Shown: in pieces, positions 25,711 through 34,462 of the stretch | Layout: the number at the start of each line of letters is the position of its first letter | How positions within the stretch are numbered: position 1 is the stretch's first letter | NCBI GenBank assembly: GCA_965223355.1 | Contig: CBDCWE010000003.1 | Span: 4,154,001 to 4,218,000, forward strand | From: Tectiglobus sp965223355 | GTDB taxonomy: Bacteria > Pseudomonadota > Alphaproteobacteria > Rhizobiales > Hyphomicrobiaceae | DNA length: 64,000 nucleotides | Reading direction: 5' to 3' | Program-made: the position numbers and the translations under genes | The notes under the pieces: model-generated | Databases searched by the model: none | Told to the model about the DNA's origin: nothing | What the model saw: the letters and a program-made list of their open reading frames with translations, nothing else

Positions 25711-27774
25711 ATGCCGAGAAAACTCATCATCGACGGTGAAGAGCTCGAGGTAGAGGACGGCATCAGCTTGCTTCAAGCTTGCGAACTGGCCGGTCGCGAA
25801 GTCCCGAGGTTTTGCTATCACGAGCGCCTGTCGATCGCGGGCAACTGCCGGATGTGTCTGGTGCAGGTCGATGGCATGCCCAAGCCAGTTGCCTCGTGCG
25901 CCATGGGTGTCAATGATCTGCGCCCCAATCGCGATGGGTCCCCGAACGTTATCGACACCACGTCGGCGCTGGTCAAAAAGGCGCGCGAAGGCGTCATGGA
26001 GTTCCTGCTGATCAATCACCCGCTGGATTGTCCGATTTGCGATCAAGGCGGCGAGTGCGATCTTCAGGACCAGGCGATGGCCTATGGCGTCGGCGGCACG
26101 CGCTATGGGGAAAACAAACGCGCGGTCGATGAGAAGTATCTCGGCCCGCTGATCAAGACATCGATGACCCGCTGCATCCAATGTACGCGTTGCGTGCGCT
26201 TCATGACGGAGGTTGCCGGCGTCGAGGAGTTGGGCGCCATCGGCCGCGGCGAGGATATGGAGATCACCACCTACCTCGAACAGGGTATGACCTCGGAGCT
26301 GTCGGCCAACGTCGTTGATCTGTGCCCGGTTGGCGCGCTAACCCATCGCCCCTGGGCCCACAACGCACGGCCCTGGGAGTTGCGCAATACCGAGTCCGTT
26401 GATGTGATGGACGCGCTTGGTTGCGCCATTCGCGTTGACTGCCGCGGGCGCGAAGTCATGCGCATCCTGCCGCGCCTCAACGACGACATCAACGAAGAGT
26501 GGATCTCGGACAAGACCCGTCACGTCAGCGATGGTCTGCGCACGCAGCGCCTCGACCAGCCCTATGTCCGCGAACACGGCCAGTTGCGTCAGGCGACCTG
26601 GGACGAGGCCTTTGGCGCCATCGCCGGCAGACTGGCAGGGCTGGATGGCGCGCGCATTGGTGCACTAGCCGGCGATCTTGCTGGTGCCGAAGAAATGTTC
26701 GCCCTCAAGGAACTCCTCACCCGCCTCGGCTCGCCCAATTTTGACTGCCGCCAGCGCGGTGAAGCCTTCGATCCGGCGCTGGGGCGCGGGTCTTACGTGT
26801 TCAATCCAGGCATTGCCGCGATCGACGCAGCCGACGCGATTATGCTGATCGGCACCAATCCGCGGCTTGAGGCCGCCGTCCTCAATGGGCGTATTCGCAG
26901 GCGCTGGCGCGAAGGCGGCCTGTTGATCGGCGTGATCGGTGAACCGTCGGATCTGACCTATCCCTATACGCACCTGGGCGCTGGGCCCGAGGCCTTGCAG
27001 CAGTTCGTTGACCATGCGCCGGCCGACAAGCAGCGGCCAATGTTCATCGTCGGGCCGGGTGCCTTTGCAAGAGCCGATGGCGCGGCGGTCATGGCGTTGA
27101 TCGCCAAAGCCGCGACCGCGCTCGGCGTCGTCAAGGACGGCTGGAACGGGTTCGGCGTCCTGCAGTCCGCAGCCGCGATGGTCGCGGGCCTCGATCTCGG
27201 CCTAGTACCGGTTGGCGATGCTCACAGCGCTGCCGACATGGCGGCCGGCGGTGTCGATGTGATCTACAACCTCGGTGCCGATGAAATTGATATCGCCCCC
27301 GGCCCGTTGGTGATTTATCAGGGCAGCCACGGCGACCGTGGCGCCCACCGCGCCGACGTTATCCTGCCGGGAGCCGCCTACACGGAAAAGGCAGCAACTT
27401 ACGTCAATACCGAAGGCCGCTCGCAGATGACGGCCAAGGCCGCCTTTCCGCCGGGCGACGCGCGCGAGGACTGGACCATCATCCGCGCCCTGTCGGACCG
27501 CGTCGGCCACACGCTGCCTTATGATACGGTCGAGCAGCTGCGTGCGGCCATGTATCAGGCAGCACCAGCACTGGCCCGGCTCGGCGCTTTGCCGGCGGCC
27601 GAACCGGGCTTCATTGATCGCTTGGCCGCAATTGAAGGCGCGGTCGCGAACGCACCGTTCGTGGCGCCCGTCACGGACTATTACATGACCAATCCGATCG
27701 CACGCGCCTCCGCCGTGATGGCGGAACTGAGCGCCCTCAAACAGGCCGATCAAACGCCTGTCGCAGCGGAATAG
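25711..27774 (+). CDS. nuoG: NADH-quinone oxidoreductase subunit G
   Basis: The 75-kDa subunit, an iron-sulfur electron wire with a molybdopterin-oxidoreductase-like C-terminal half. The start MPRKLIIDGEELEVEDG follows AAGGG and gives 687 aa; earlier ATG and GTG codons lack homology. The N-terminal ferredoxin cluster is CYHERLSIAGNCRMC, the His/Cys cluster region is HPLDCPICDQGGECDLQD, and TRCIQCTRCVRF binds another [4Fe-4S]. The 687-aa length matches the mitochondrial-like branch that lacks the extra N7 cluster. Confidence 0.95.
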   Translation: MPRKLIIDGEELEVEDGISLLQACELAGREVPRFCYHERLSIAGNCRMCLVQVDGMPKPVASCAMGVNDLRPNRDGSPNVIDTTSALVKKAREGVMEFLLINHPLDCPICDQGGECDLQDQAMAYGVGGTRYGENKRAVDEKYLGPLIKTSMTRCIQCTRCVRFMTEVAGVEELGAIGRGEDMEITTYLEQGMTSELSANVVDLCPVGALTHRPWAHNARPWELRNTESVDVMDALGCAIRVDCRGREVMRILPRLNDDINEEWISDKTRHVSDGLRTQRLDQPYVREHGQLRQATWDEAFGAIAGRLAGLDGARIGALAGDLAGAEEMFALKELLTRLGSPNFDCRQRGEAFDPALGRGSYVFNPGIAAIDAADAIMLIGTNPRLEAAVLNGRIRRRWREGGLLIGVIGEPSDLTYPYTHLGAGPEALQQFVDHAPADKQRPMFIVGPGAFARADGAAVMALIAKAATALGVVKDGWNGFGVLQSAAAMVAGLDLGLVPVGDAHSAADMAAGGVDVIYNLGADEIDIAPGPLVIYQGSHGDRGAHRADVILPGAAYTEKAATYVNTEGRSQMTAKAAFPPGDAREDWTIIRALSDRVGHTLPYDTVEQLRAAMYQAAPALARLGALPAAEPGFIDRLAAIEGAVANAPFVAPVTDYYMTNPIARASAVMAELSALKQADQTPVAAE

Positions 27775-27783
27775 GGGGCGGCG

Positions 27784-28848
27784 ATGTGGGAGCAGGCAAT
27801 AGACTTCTGGTGGGCCTACGGCTGGCCGTTGGCGTTACTGGTGATCCAGAGCGTCGTTCTCATGGTCAGCTTGCTGGTGATCATTGCCTTTCTGCTGCTG
27901 ATGGACCGCAAGGTGTGGGCCGCGGTCCAAATGCGCAAGGGCCCGAACGTTGTCGGCGCCTTCGGGCTGCTGCAGTCGTTCGCCGATCTCTTGAAGTTCG
28001 TGCTCAAGGAACCTGTGATTCCGGCCGGCGCCGACAAGTGGGTGTTCCTGCTGGCGCCGATCGCAACCACCCTGTTTGCTCTGGCGGCCTGGGCCGTGAT
28101 CCCGGTCAACCAGGATGGCTGGGGTACCTGGGTGGTATCCGACCTCAATGTCGGAATTCTCTACATTCTGGCGATCTCTTCGCTGGGCGTTTACGGCGTC
28201 ATTATGGGCGGTTGGGCGTCGAACTCGAAGTACCCGTTCATGGGCGCGCTCAGATCGACGGCCCAGATGGTCTCCTATGAGGTCTCCATCGGTCTGGTGA
28301 TCGTCACGGTGCTGCTGTGTGTCGGCTCCCTCAACATGACCGCGATCGTCAACGCCCAGAAGGGCCCCTACGGCATGCTCAATTGGTTCTGGCTGCCGTT
28401 GCTGCCGATGTTCGTCGTGTTCTTTATTTCGGCGCTCGCCGAGACCAACCGGCCGCCGTTTGATCTGCCGGAGGCCGAATCGGAACTGGTCGCCGGCTTC
28501 ATGGTCGAATATGCCTCAACGCCCTATTTGCTGTTCATGCTCGGTGAGTACGTCGCGATCACGACGATGTGTGCGCTGACCACCATCCTGTTCCTCGGCG
28601 GTTGGCTGCCGCCGGTCGACATCTGGCCGATCAATGCGGTGCCGGGTGTAATCTGGTTTCTCGGCAAGGTGGTGTTCGTGTTCTTCATGTTTGCCATGGT
28701 CAAGGCGATGGTGCCGCGCTATCGCTACGACCAGCTGATGCGGCTTGGCTGGAAGGTGTTCCTGCCGCTGTCGTTGCTGATGGTCGTGGTCGTGGCCGCG
28801 GTGCTGCAGTTCGGCGGCGATCTGATCGCGCAAGGCGGTGGCGCATGA
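27784..28848 (+). CDS. nuoH: NADH-quinone oxidoreductase subunit H
   Basis: The ND1-type membrane subunit that forms the entrance of the quinone channel. The product is 354 aa with about eight to nine transmembrane helices. Conserved loops are MDRKVWAAVQMRKGPNVVG and the acidic AETNRPPFDLPEAESELVAG. Its TGA stop overlaps the ATG of the next small gene (ATGA). Confidence 0.96.
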   Translation: MWEQAIDFWWAYGWPLALLVIQSVVLMVSLLVIIAFLLLMDRKVWAAVQMRKGPNVVGAFGLLQSFADLLKFVLKEPVIPAGADKWVFLLAPIATTLFALAAWAVIPVNQDGWGTWVVSDLNVGILYILAISSLGVYGVIMGGWASNSKYPFMGALRSTAQMVSYEVSIGLVIVTVLLCVGSLNMTAIVNAQKGPYGMLNWFWLPLLPMFVVFFISALAETNRPPFDLPEAESELVAGFMVEYASTPYLLFMLGEYVAITTMCALTTILFLGGWLPPVDIWPINAVPGVIWFLGKVVFVFFMFAMVKAMVPRYRYDQLMRLGWKVFLPLSLLMVVVVAAVLQFGGDLIAQGGGA

Positions 28849-29063
28849 GCCCGGCGATGACAGGGACGCTGCTTGGCTTTGCGATTGGCTTCATCGGTTT
28901 TGTCATGCTGCGCATTGTCGCCAATCGCATCGAGACGGTGGGCGCCACGGACAATCCCGGCAAGACGGCCGCGCTGATGCGCACCGTGGCGCTCGCGGAT
29001 TGGCTGCTCTTCACGGTGCTCGGCTTCCTTCTGGGGCCGATGTTCCTGGCGCCACAGAATTAG
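28845..29063 (+). CDS. Small membrane protein between nuoH and nuoI
   Basis: A 72-aa frame starting at ATG 28845, translationally coupled to nuoH through ATGA overlap and ending 12 bp before nuoI. It has two hydrophobic helices, MTGTLLGFAIGFIGFVML (residues 5-22) and LADWLLFTVLGFLLGPMF (about 50-67), joined by a polar loop. I do not recognise a family. Coupling and tight packing support expression, so an accessory or assembly role for complex I is possible. Confidence 0.6.
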   Translation: MSPAMTGTLLGFAIGFIGFVMLRIVANRIETVGATDNPGKTAALMRTVALADWLLFTVLGFLLGPMFLAPQN

Positions 29064-29075
29064 GAGACGGCGACG

Positions 29076-29564
29076 ATGAGTGTTGCTCAGGGCATCAAAT
29101 CACTATTTCTGACCGAGTTTATCGCGGCGTTCTTTCTGGCGATGAAGTATTTCTTCCGGCCGAAGAAGACGCTGAACTACCCGTTTGAGAAGGGCCCGAT
29201 TAGTCCGAGGTTTCGAGGTGAGCATGCCTTGCGCCGCTACCCCAACGGCGAGGAGCGCTGCATTGCGTGCAAGTTGTGCGAGGCGATTTGCCCGGCACAG
29301 GCAATCACGATCGAGGCCGGCCCGCGCCGCAATGACGGCACGCGGCGCACCACGCGCTACGACATCGATATGACGAAATGCATCTATTGCGGGTTATGCC
29401 AGGAGGCCTGCCCGGTGGATGCCATTGTCGAGGGTCCCAACTTCGAGTTCGCGACGGAAACCCGAGAAGAACTCTTCTACAACAAGGAACGCCTTCTCGC
29501 GAACGGTGATCGCTGGGAGCGGGAAATCGCAAAGAATATTGGCCTCGACGCGCAATACCGATGA
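29076..29564 (+). CDS. nuoI: NADH-quinone oxidoreductase subunit I
   Basis: The TYKY-type subunit with two [4Fe-4S] clusters, N6a and N6b. The product is 162 aa. An amphipathic N-terminal helix (GIKSLFLTEFIAAFFLAMKY) precedes the ferredoxin motifs CIACKLCEAICPAQAI and CIYCGLCQEACPVDAI. AGGAGACGGCG gives a clear ribosome site. The 3' end overlaps the proposed next small gene. Confidence 0.96.
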   Translation: MSVAQGIKSLFLTEFIAAFFLAMKYFFRPKKTLNYPFEKGPISPRFRGEHALRRYPNGEERCIACKLCEAICPAQAITIEAGPRRNDGTRRTTRYDIDMTKCIYCGLCQEACPVDAIVEGPNFEFATETREELFYNKERLLANGDRWEREIAKNIGLDAQYR

Positions 29565-29916
29565 GGCCGCGGCCTGGCTCACTCTGTTGTCGCAACTGAC
29601 AGATGACGAGCTGGCGCAATATGGCAAGATTGCCGAGGATCAGCTGCGCCTCGAATGGCAACTGAGGTGGCTGCAGATGCTCTGTGCAATTGGCGCGAGC
29701 ATCACACTCGGCCTTGCCATAAGGGAGTTTCTCGATGGCGCCGGGGCGCGGGTCATCGGGATGTGGGTGCTGGCGACGGTGGCGCTGGCATACTGGCCGC
29801 TGCAAAAGGCGCGCATGCGCCGGATGTGGCGAGCGCACGGCAGGGCGGTTGCGGCCGAGCAGGCACGGCGGCCGGCCGCAGCGGCCGACAGGACGGGATC
29901 AGAGGCGACGGGATAA
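29539..29916 (+). CDS. Small putative membrane protein between nuoI and nuoJ
   Basis: An open frame of about 125 aa that I start at TTG 29539, inside the end of nuoI, since most of the longer upstream frame overlaps nuoI. Two hydrophobic segments are present, MLCAIGASITLGLAI (about 45-59) and VIGMWVLATVALAYWPL (about 72-88), preceded by an acidic stretch (LTDDELAQYGKIAEDQ) and followed by an Arg/Ala-rich tail. It ends 6 bp before nuoJ. No family is recognised. The start is uncertain, but position and membrane character make a real gene plausible. Confidence 0.5.
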   Translation: MASTRNTDEAAAWLTLLSQLTDDELAQYGKIAEDQLRLEWQLRWLQMLCAIGASITLGLAIREFLDGAGARVIGMWVLATVALAYWPLQKARMRRMWRAHGRAVAAEQARRPAAAADRTGSEATG

Positions 29917-29922
29917 GAGGCA

Positions 29923-30573
29923 ATGGGGCTGGCGGCATTTTTCTTCTACGTCTTTTCGATCGTTGCCGTTTTGTCGGCATCGATGGTGATTGTCGCGCGC
30001 AACCCGGTGCATGCCGTCCTGTTTTTGATCCTGACGTTCTTTAATGGCGCCGGTTTGTTCGTGCTCTTGGGCGCCGAGTTCCTGGCGATGCTGTTGGTGA
30101 TCGTCTATGTCGGCGCCGTTGCCGTTCTGTTTCTGTTCGTGGTGATGATGCTCGACGTCGACTTTGCCGAGCTGCGGGCCGGCTTTATCAAGAACGCGCC
30201 GCTCGGGGCATTGATCGGCGGTATTGTCCTGGCCGAACTGATCATGGTGGTCGGTCTCAACCAGTTCCAGCCCAACCAGGTCGGCCAGCCGGCAGCCCCG
30301 GTCGCGGTGTCCGGCGCTGAAGCTGTGACCAACACCCAGGCGCTGGGGCGCATTCTCTACACCAAGTACATTTTCTACTTCCAGGGTGCCGGTCTCATTC
30401 TGCTGGTGGCGATGATCGGTGCCATCGTGCTGACCTTGCGCCAAAGGCAAGGCGTCAAGCGCCAGTCGATTGCCGCCCAGGTCGCGCGCTCGCCAAAGAT
30501 GGCGATCGAAGTCATCCCTGTCGCCTCCGGCCAGGCGATTATCCCCTCCAACGATGACGGAGGCAGCCGATGA
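29923..30573 (+). CDS. nuoJ: NADH-quinone oxidoreductase subunit J
   Basis: The ND6-type membrane subunit. The product is 216 aa with five hydrophobic helices. The conserved glycine-rich pi-bulge helix is LLVIVYVGAVAVLFLFVVMML. AAGAGG precedes the ATG. The C-terminal tail of about 45 polar residues is longer than in E. coli. Confidence 0.94.
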   Translation: MGLAAFFFYVFSIVAVLSASMVIVARNPVHAVLFLILTFFNGAGLFVLLGAEFLAMLLVIVYVGAVAVLFLFVVMMLDVDFAELRAGFIKNAPLGALIGGIVLAELIMVVGLNQFQPNQVGQPAAPVAVSGAEAVTNTQALGRILYTKYIFYFQGAGLILLVAMIGAIVLTLRQRQGVKRQSIAAQVARSPKMAIEVIPVASGQAIIPSNDDGGSR

Positions 30574-30629
30574 ACTCGCGAGGCATAGCCCGGCTCGGCG
30601 CGCCGCGCACGGCCGAGGGAAACTGAACC

Positions 30630-30938
30630 ATGGACATCGGACTAGGTCACTATCTGACGGTTGCCGCGATACTGTTCACGATCGGCATTTTCGGCATCTT
30701 CCTCAACCGCAAGAACGTCATCGTCATTCTGATGTCGATCGAGTTGATGCTGCTGGCGGTCAATCTCAACCTGGTCGCGTTCTCATCGTTCAACAAGGAT
30801 CTTGTCGGACAAGTGTTCGCGATGATGGTGCTGACCGTGGCCGCTGCCGAGGCCGCCATCGGGCTGGCCATCGTTGTCGTCTATTTCCGCAACCGTGGCT
30901 CGATCGCGGTCGAAGACATCAACATGATGAAGGGCTGA
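30630..30938 (+). CDS. nuoK: NADH-quinone oxidoreductase subunit K
   Basis: The ND4L-type subunit, 102 aa with three helices. Conserved intramembrane glutamates lie in VILMSIELMLLAVNLNL and AAAEAAIGLAIVVVYFR, both part of the proton path. GAGGGA precedes the ATG. nuoL starts 8 bp after its stop. Confidence 0.96.
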   Translation: MDIGLGHYLTVAAILFTIGIFGIFLNRKNVIVILMSIELMLLAVNLNLVAFSSFNKDLVGQVFAMMVLTVAAAEAAIGLAIVVVYFRNRGSIAVEDINMMKG

Positions 30939-30946
30939 TCGCCGCC

Positions 30947-32911
30947 ATGATGTACAAGGCCATCGTCTTCCTGCCGCTACTGGGCGCGCTGATCGCCGGT
31001 TTCCTCGGCCGCTACATCACGGATCGCGGCTCGGAGATCATTACCACGGCGTTCCTGTTCCTGTCGGCGGTTCTGTCGTGGATCGTGTTTTGGAATGTCG
31101 GTTTCGATCACCAGACGATCAAGGTTCCCATTGCGCAGTGGGTCACTTCGGGCGAGCTTGAGGTTGCCTGGAGTTTGCGCATCGACACCTTGACCGCCGT
31201 CATGCTGGTTGTCGTCACTACGGTTTCGGGCCTCGTGCATCTCTATTCGATCGGCTACATGCACGACGACGATGGCCGTTCGCGGTTTTTCTCCTATCTG
31301 TCGCTGTTCACGTTCGCGATGCTGATGCTGGTGACCAGTGACAACCTTCTCCAGATGTTCTTCGGCTGGGAGGGCGTCGGTCTTGCGAGCTACCTGCTGA
31401 TCGGCTTCTGGTTCAAGAAGCCGTCGGCCAATGACGCGGCGATCAAGGCCTTCATCGTCAACCGCGTTGGTGACTTCGGATTTGCGCTCGGCATTTTCGG
31501 TCTGTTTGCCGTATTCGGCTCGATCCAACTTGACGCGATCTTTTCGGCCGCACCGGAAAAGGCCGGCGAGACCATGACCTTCCTCGGCAACGAGGTCGAC
31601 ATCATGACATGTCTGTGCCTGCTGTTGTTTGCGGGTGCGATGGGCAAGTCGGCGCAATTCCTGCTGCACACCTGGTTGCCGGACGCAATGGAAGGCCCGA
31701 CGCCGGTGTCGGCCCTGATCCATGCCGCAACGATGGTCACCGCCGGCGTCTTCATGGTCGCCCGCCTATCGCCCCTGTTCGAGCAAGCGCCAACCGCGCT
31801 GATGGTTGTGACGTTTGTCGGTACGTTGACGGCGTTCTTTGCCGCGACCGTCGGCCTCGTTCAGAACGACATCAAGCGCGTCGTTGCCTATTCGACCTGC
31901 TCTCAGTTGGGCTACATGTTCGCCGCCTGCGGCCTCGGCGCCTATGGCGTTGCCATCTTCCACCTCTTTACGCATGCCTTCTTCAAGGCGCTTTTGTTCC
32001 TCGGTGCCGGTTCGGTGATCCACGCCATGCACCACGAACAGGACATGCGCCACATGGGCGGTCTTGCCCCGAAGATCCGCATCACCTGGGTGATGATGCT
32101 GATCGGCACGCTGTCCCTGACCGGGGTCGGCATTCCGCATCTGATCGGTTTTGCAGGGTTCCACTCCAAGGATGCGATCATCGAGGCCGCCTTTGCCGGC
32201 CACACGCCGTACAACTATGCATTCTGGGCGCTGGTCATCGCCGCCTTCATGACCTCGTTTTATTCGTGGCGTTTGATGTTTATGACCTTCCACGGCAAGA
32301 CGCGGGCCGAGCCGGAAACTTTCCGCCATGCCCACGAAAGTCCTTACGTGATGCTGATCGCGCTGTTGGTGCTCGCGGTTGGCGCGGTCGCGGCCGGCTT
32401 TGCCTTCAAGGAGTACTTCATCGGGCATCACTATAAGGAGTTTTGGAACCAGGCGATTTTCGAAGGGCCCAACAACCATATCGTCCACGATATGCACGCG
32501 GTTGCAAAGGACGTTGCTTGGGTGAGTTGGGCGCCGTTTGTGGCAATGGCGGCGGGCTTCGCGCTGTCGTGGCTCTATTACATCGCGATGCCATGGCTGC
32601 CGGCGGCAACGGCGACCACCTTCAAGCCGGTCTACCTGTTCCTGTTGAACAAGTGGTATTTCGACGAGCTCTATGATTGGCTCTTTGTCAGGCCCGCGCA
32701 CTGGCTCGGCCGCGTCCTTTGGAAGGGCGGTGATGGCGCCGTCATCGATGGTATTGGCCCGGACGGCATCGCTGCCCGGGTCATGGACATCACCGGCCGG
32801 GTCGTCAAGCTGCAGACCGGCTTCGTCTACCACTACGCATTCGTCATGATGATTGGTGTGGCTCTCATCATCACCTACTTCATGTTCCAGGGCGGAGGTT
32901 TTGGCCAATGA
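30947..32911 (+). CDS. nuoL: NADH-quinone oxidoreductase subunit L
   Basis: The ND5-type antiporter-like proton-pumping subunit. The start MMYKAIVFLPLLGAL gives 654 aa. The key glutamate helix segment is MFFGWEGVGLASYLLIGFW. The lysine-bearing segment is AMGKSAQFLLHTWLPDAMEG, and VQNDIKRVVAYSTCSQLGYM follows. The C-terminal lateral helix ends the protein. The stop overlaps the nuoM start (ATGA). Confidence 0.96.
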   Translation: MMYKAIVFLPLLGALIAGFLGRYITDRGSEIITTAFLFLSAVLSWIVFWNVGFDHQTIKVPIAQWVTSGELEVAWSLRIDTLTAVMLVVVTTVSGLVHLYSIGYMHDDDGRSRFFSYLSLFTFAMLMLVTSDNLLQMFFGWEGVGLASYLLIGFWFKKPSANDAAIKAFIVNRVGDFGFALGIFGLFAVFGSIQLDAIFSAAPEKAGETMTFLGNEVDIMTCLCLLLFAGAMGKSAQFLLHTWLPDAMEGPTPVSALIHAATMVTAGVFMVARLSPLFEQAPTALMVVTFVGTLTAFFAATVGLVQNDIKRVVAYSTCSQLGYMFAACGLGAYGVAIFHLFTHAFFKALLFLGAGSVIHAMHHEQDMRHMGGLAPKIRITWVMMLIGTLSLTGVGIPHLIGFAGFHSKDAIIEAAFAGHTPYNYAFWALVIAAFMTSFYSWRLMFMTFHGKTRAEPETFRHAHESPYVMLIALLVLAVGAVAAGFAFKEYFIGHHYKEFWNQAIFEGPNNHIVHDMHAVAKDVAWVSWAPFVAMAAGFALSWLYYIAMPWLPAATATTFKPVYLFLLNKWYFDELYDWLFVRPAHWLGRVLWKGGDGAVIDGIGPDGIAARVMDITGRVVKLQTGFVYHYAFVMMIGVALIITYFMFQGGGFGQ

Positions 32912-34434
32912 TCAGTTTCGACAATCCGCCAATCCTTTCGCTGGTGACGTTCCTGCCGCTGATCGGCGTGTTCTTCATCATGTTCCTGCCCGATGACGAC
33001 AGCGGCCGCGGCAACGCGCGCTGGATCGCGCTGTTCGTTACGACATTCACGTTCGCCCTGTCGTTGCTGATTTGGATCAACTTCGACACCTCAACGCCGT
33101 CCTATCAGTTCATCGAGGACTACAAGTGGTTCGGCCCGTTCCGATACAAACTCGGCGTCGACGGCATTTCGATGCTGTTCATTATCCTCACCACGTTCCT
33201 GATGCCGCTGTGTATCCTGGCCAGCTGGGACTCGGTCAAACAGCGCGTCACCGAGTACATGATCGCGTTCCTGGTGCTTGAGACCTTGATGATCGGCGTC
33301 TTCTGCGCGCTCGATCTTGTGCTGTTCTACTTGTTCTTTGAGGCCGGCCTGATCCCGATGTTCCTGATCATCGGCGTCTGGGGCGGTGCGCGGCGCGTTT
33401 ATGCCAGCTACAAGTTCTTTCTCTACACGCTGCTCGGCTCGGTGCTGATGCTGCTGGCCATGATGTACATTTTCTGGACCGCCGGCACCAGCGATATCCC
33501 GGAACTGATCCAGAAGGTGGCCTCTAACCCGACGCTGTTCTCGGCCGAAGCCCAATGGTGGTTGTGGCTGGCGTTTTTTGCGTCGTTTGCCGTCAAGATG
33601 CCGATGTGGCCGGTTCACACCTGGCTGCCTGACGCCCACGTTGAGGCACCGACGGCCGGTTCGGTGATCCTCGCCGGCATTCTGTTGAAAATGGGCGGTT
33701 ACGGGTTTCTGCGATTTTCGATCCCGATGTTCCCGCTGGCCTCGATGGAGCTGGCACCGCTGGTGTTCGCGCTGTCCGTCATTGCCATCATCTACACCTC
33801 GCTCGTGGCGCTGGCGCAGGAGGATGTGAAAAAGCTGATCGCCTATTCGTCGGTCGCACACATGGGCTTTGTGACCATGGGCATCTTTGCCGGCAATACC
33901 CAGGGCGTCGATGGTGCTATTTTCCAGATGCTGAGTCACGGTCTGGTCTCGGCCGCCCTGTTTCTGTGCGTTGGCATTATCTACGACCGCATGCACACGC
34001 GTGAGATCGCGGCCTACGGCGGGCTGGCTAACCGCATGCCGATCTATGCCTTCTGTTTCATGGTCTTCACCATGGCCAACATCGGTCTGCCCGGCACCTC
34101 GGGTTTCGTTGGCGAGTTCCTCACCCTGTTGGGCACTTTCAAGGCCAATACCTGGGTGGCGTTTCTGGCGACGACCGGGGTCGTCCTGTCGGCTGCCTAT
34201 GCGCTCTGGCTTTATCGCCGCGTCATCTTCGGTGAACTCGAAAAGTCCAAACTGATGTCGATCACCGACATGAACGCACGCGAAATTGCGATCATGGCGC
34301 CGCTGGTGATCCTGACGATATTCTTCGGTTTCTACCCCTCACCGATCCTCGATGTGACGGCCGTGTCCGTGAAGAATTTGGTGGCCAACTATGAGGCCGC
34401 CGTTCGTATCAGCACGGCGATGGTCGACCACTAG
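32908..34434 (+). CDS. nuoM: NADH-quinone oxidoreductase subunit M
   Basis: The ND4-type antiporter-like subunit of 508 aa with about 14 helices. Conserved elements are LVLFYLFFEAGLIPMFLIIG (glutamate), AVKMPMWPVHTWLPDAHVEAP (lysine) and AQEDVKKLIAYSSVAHMGFV. It begins inside the nuoL stop codon. Its own stop is also a CTAG, but no repeat follows, and nuoN starts 28 bp later. Confidence 0.96.
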   Translation: MISFDNPPILSLVTFLPLIGVFFIMFLPDDDSGRGNARWIALFVTTFTFALSLLIWINFDTSTPSYQFIEDYKWFGPFRYKLGVDGISMLFIILTTFLMPLCILASWDSVKQRVTEYMIAFLVLETLMIGVFCALDLVLFYLFFEAGLIPMFLIIGVWGGARRVYASYKFFLYTLLGSVLMLLAMMYIFWTAGTSDIPELIQKVASNPTLFSAEAQWWLWLAFFASFAVKMPMWPVHTWLPDAHVEAPTAGSVILAGILLKMGGYGFLRFSIPMFPLASMELAPLVFALSVIAIIYTSLVALAQEDVKKLIAYSSVAHMGFVTMGIFAGNTQGVDGAIFQMLSHGLVSAALFLCVGIIYDRMHTREIAAYGGLANRMPIYAFCFMVFTMANIGLPGTSGFVGEFLTLLGTFKANTWVAFLATTGVVLSAAYALWLYRRVIFGELEKSKLMSITDMNAREIAIMAPLVILTIFFGFYPSPILDVTAVSVKNLVANYEAAVRISTAMVDH

Positions 34435-34462
34435 GTCACGGCGGGAAAACAGGTCACACATC

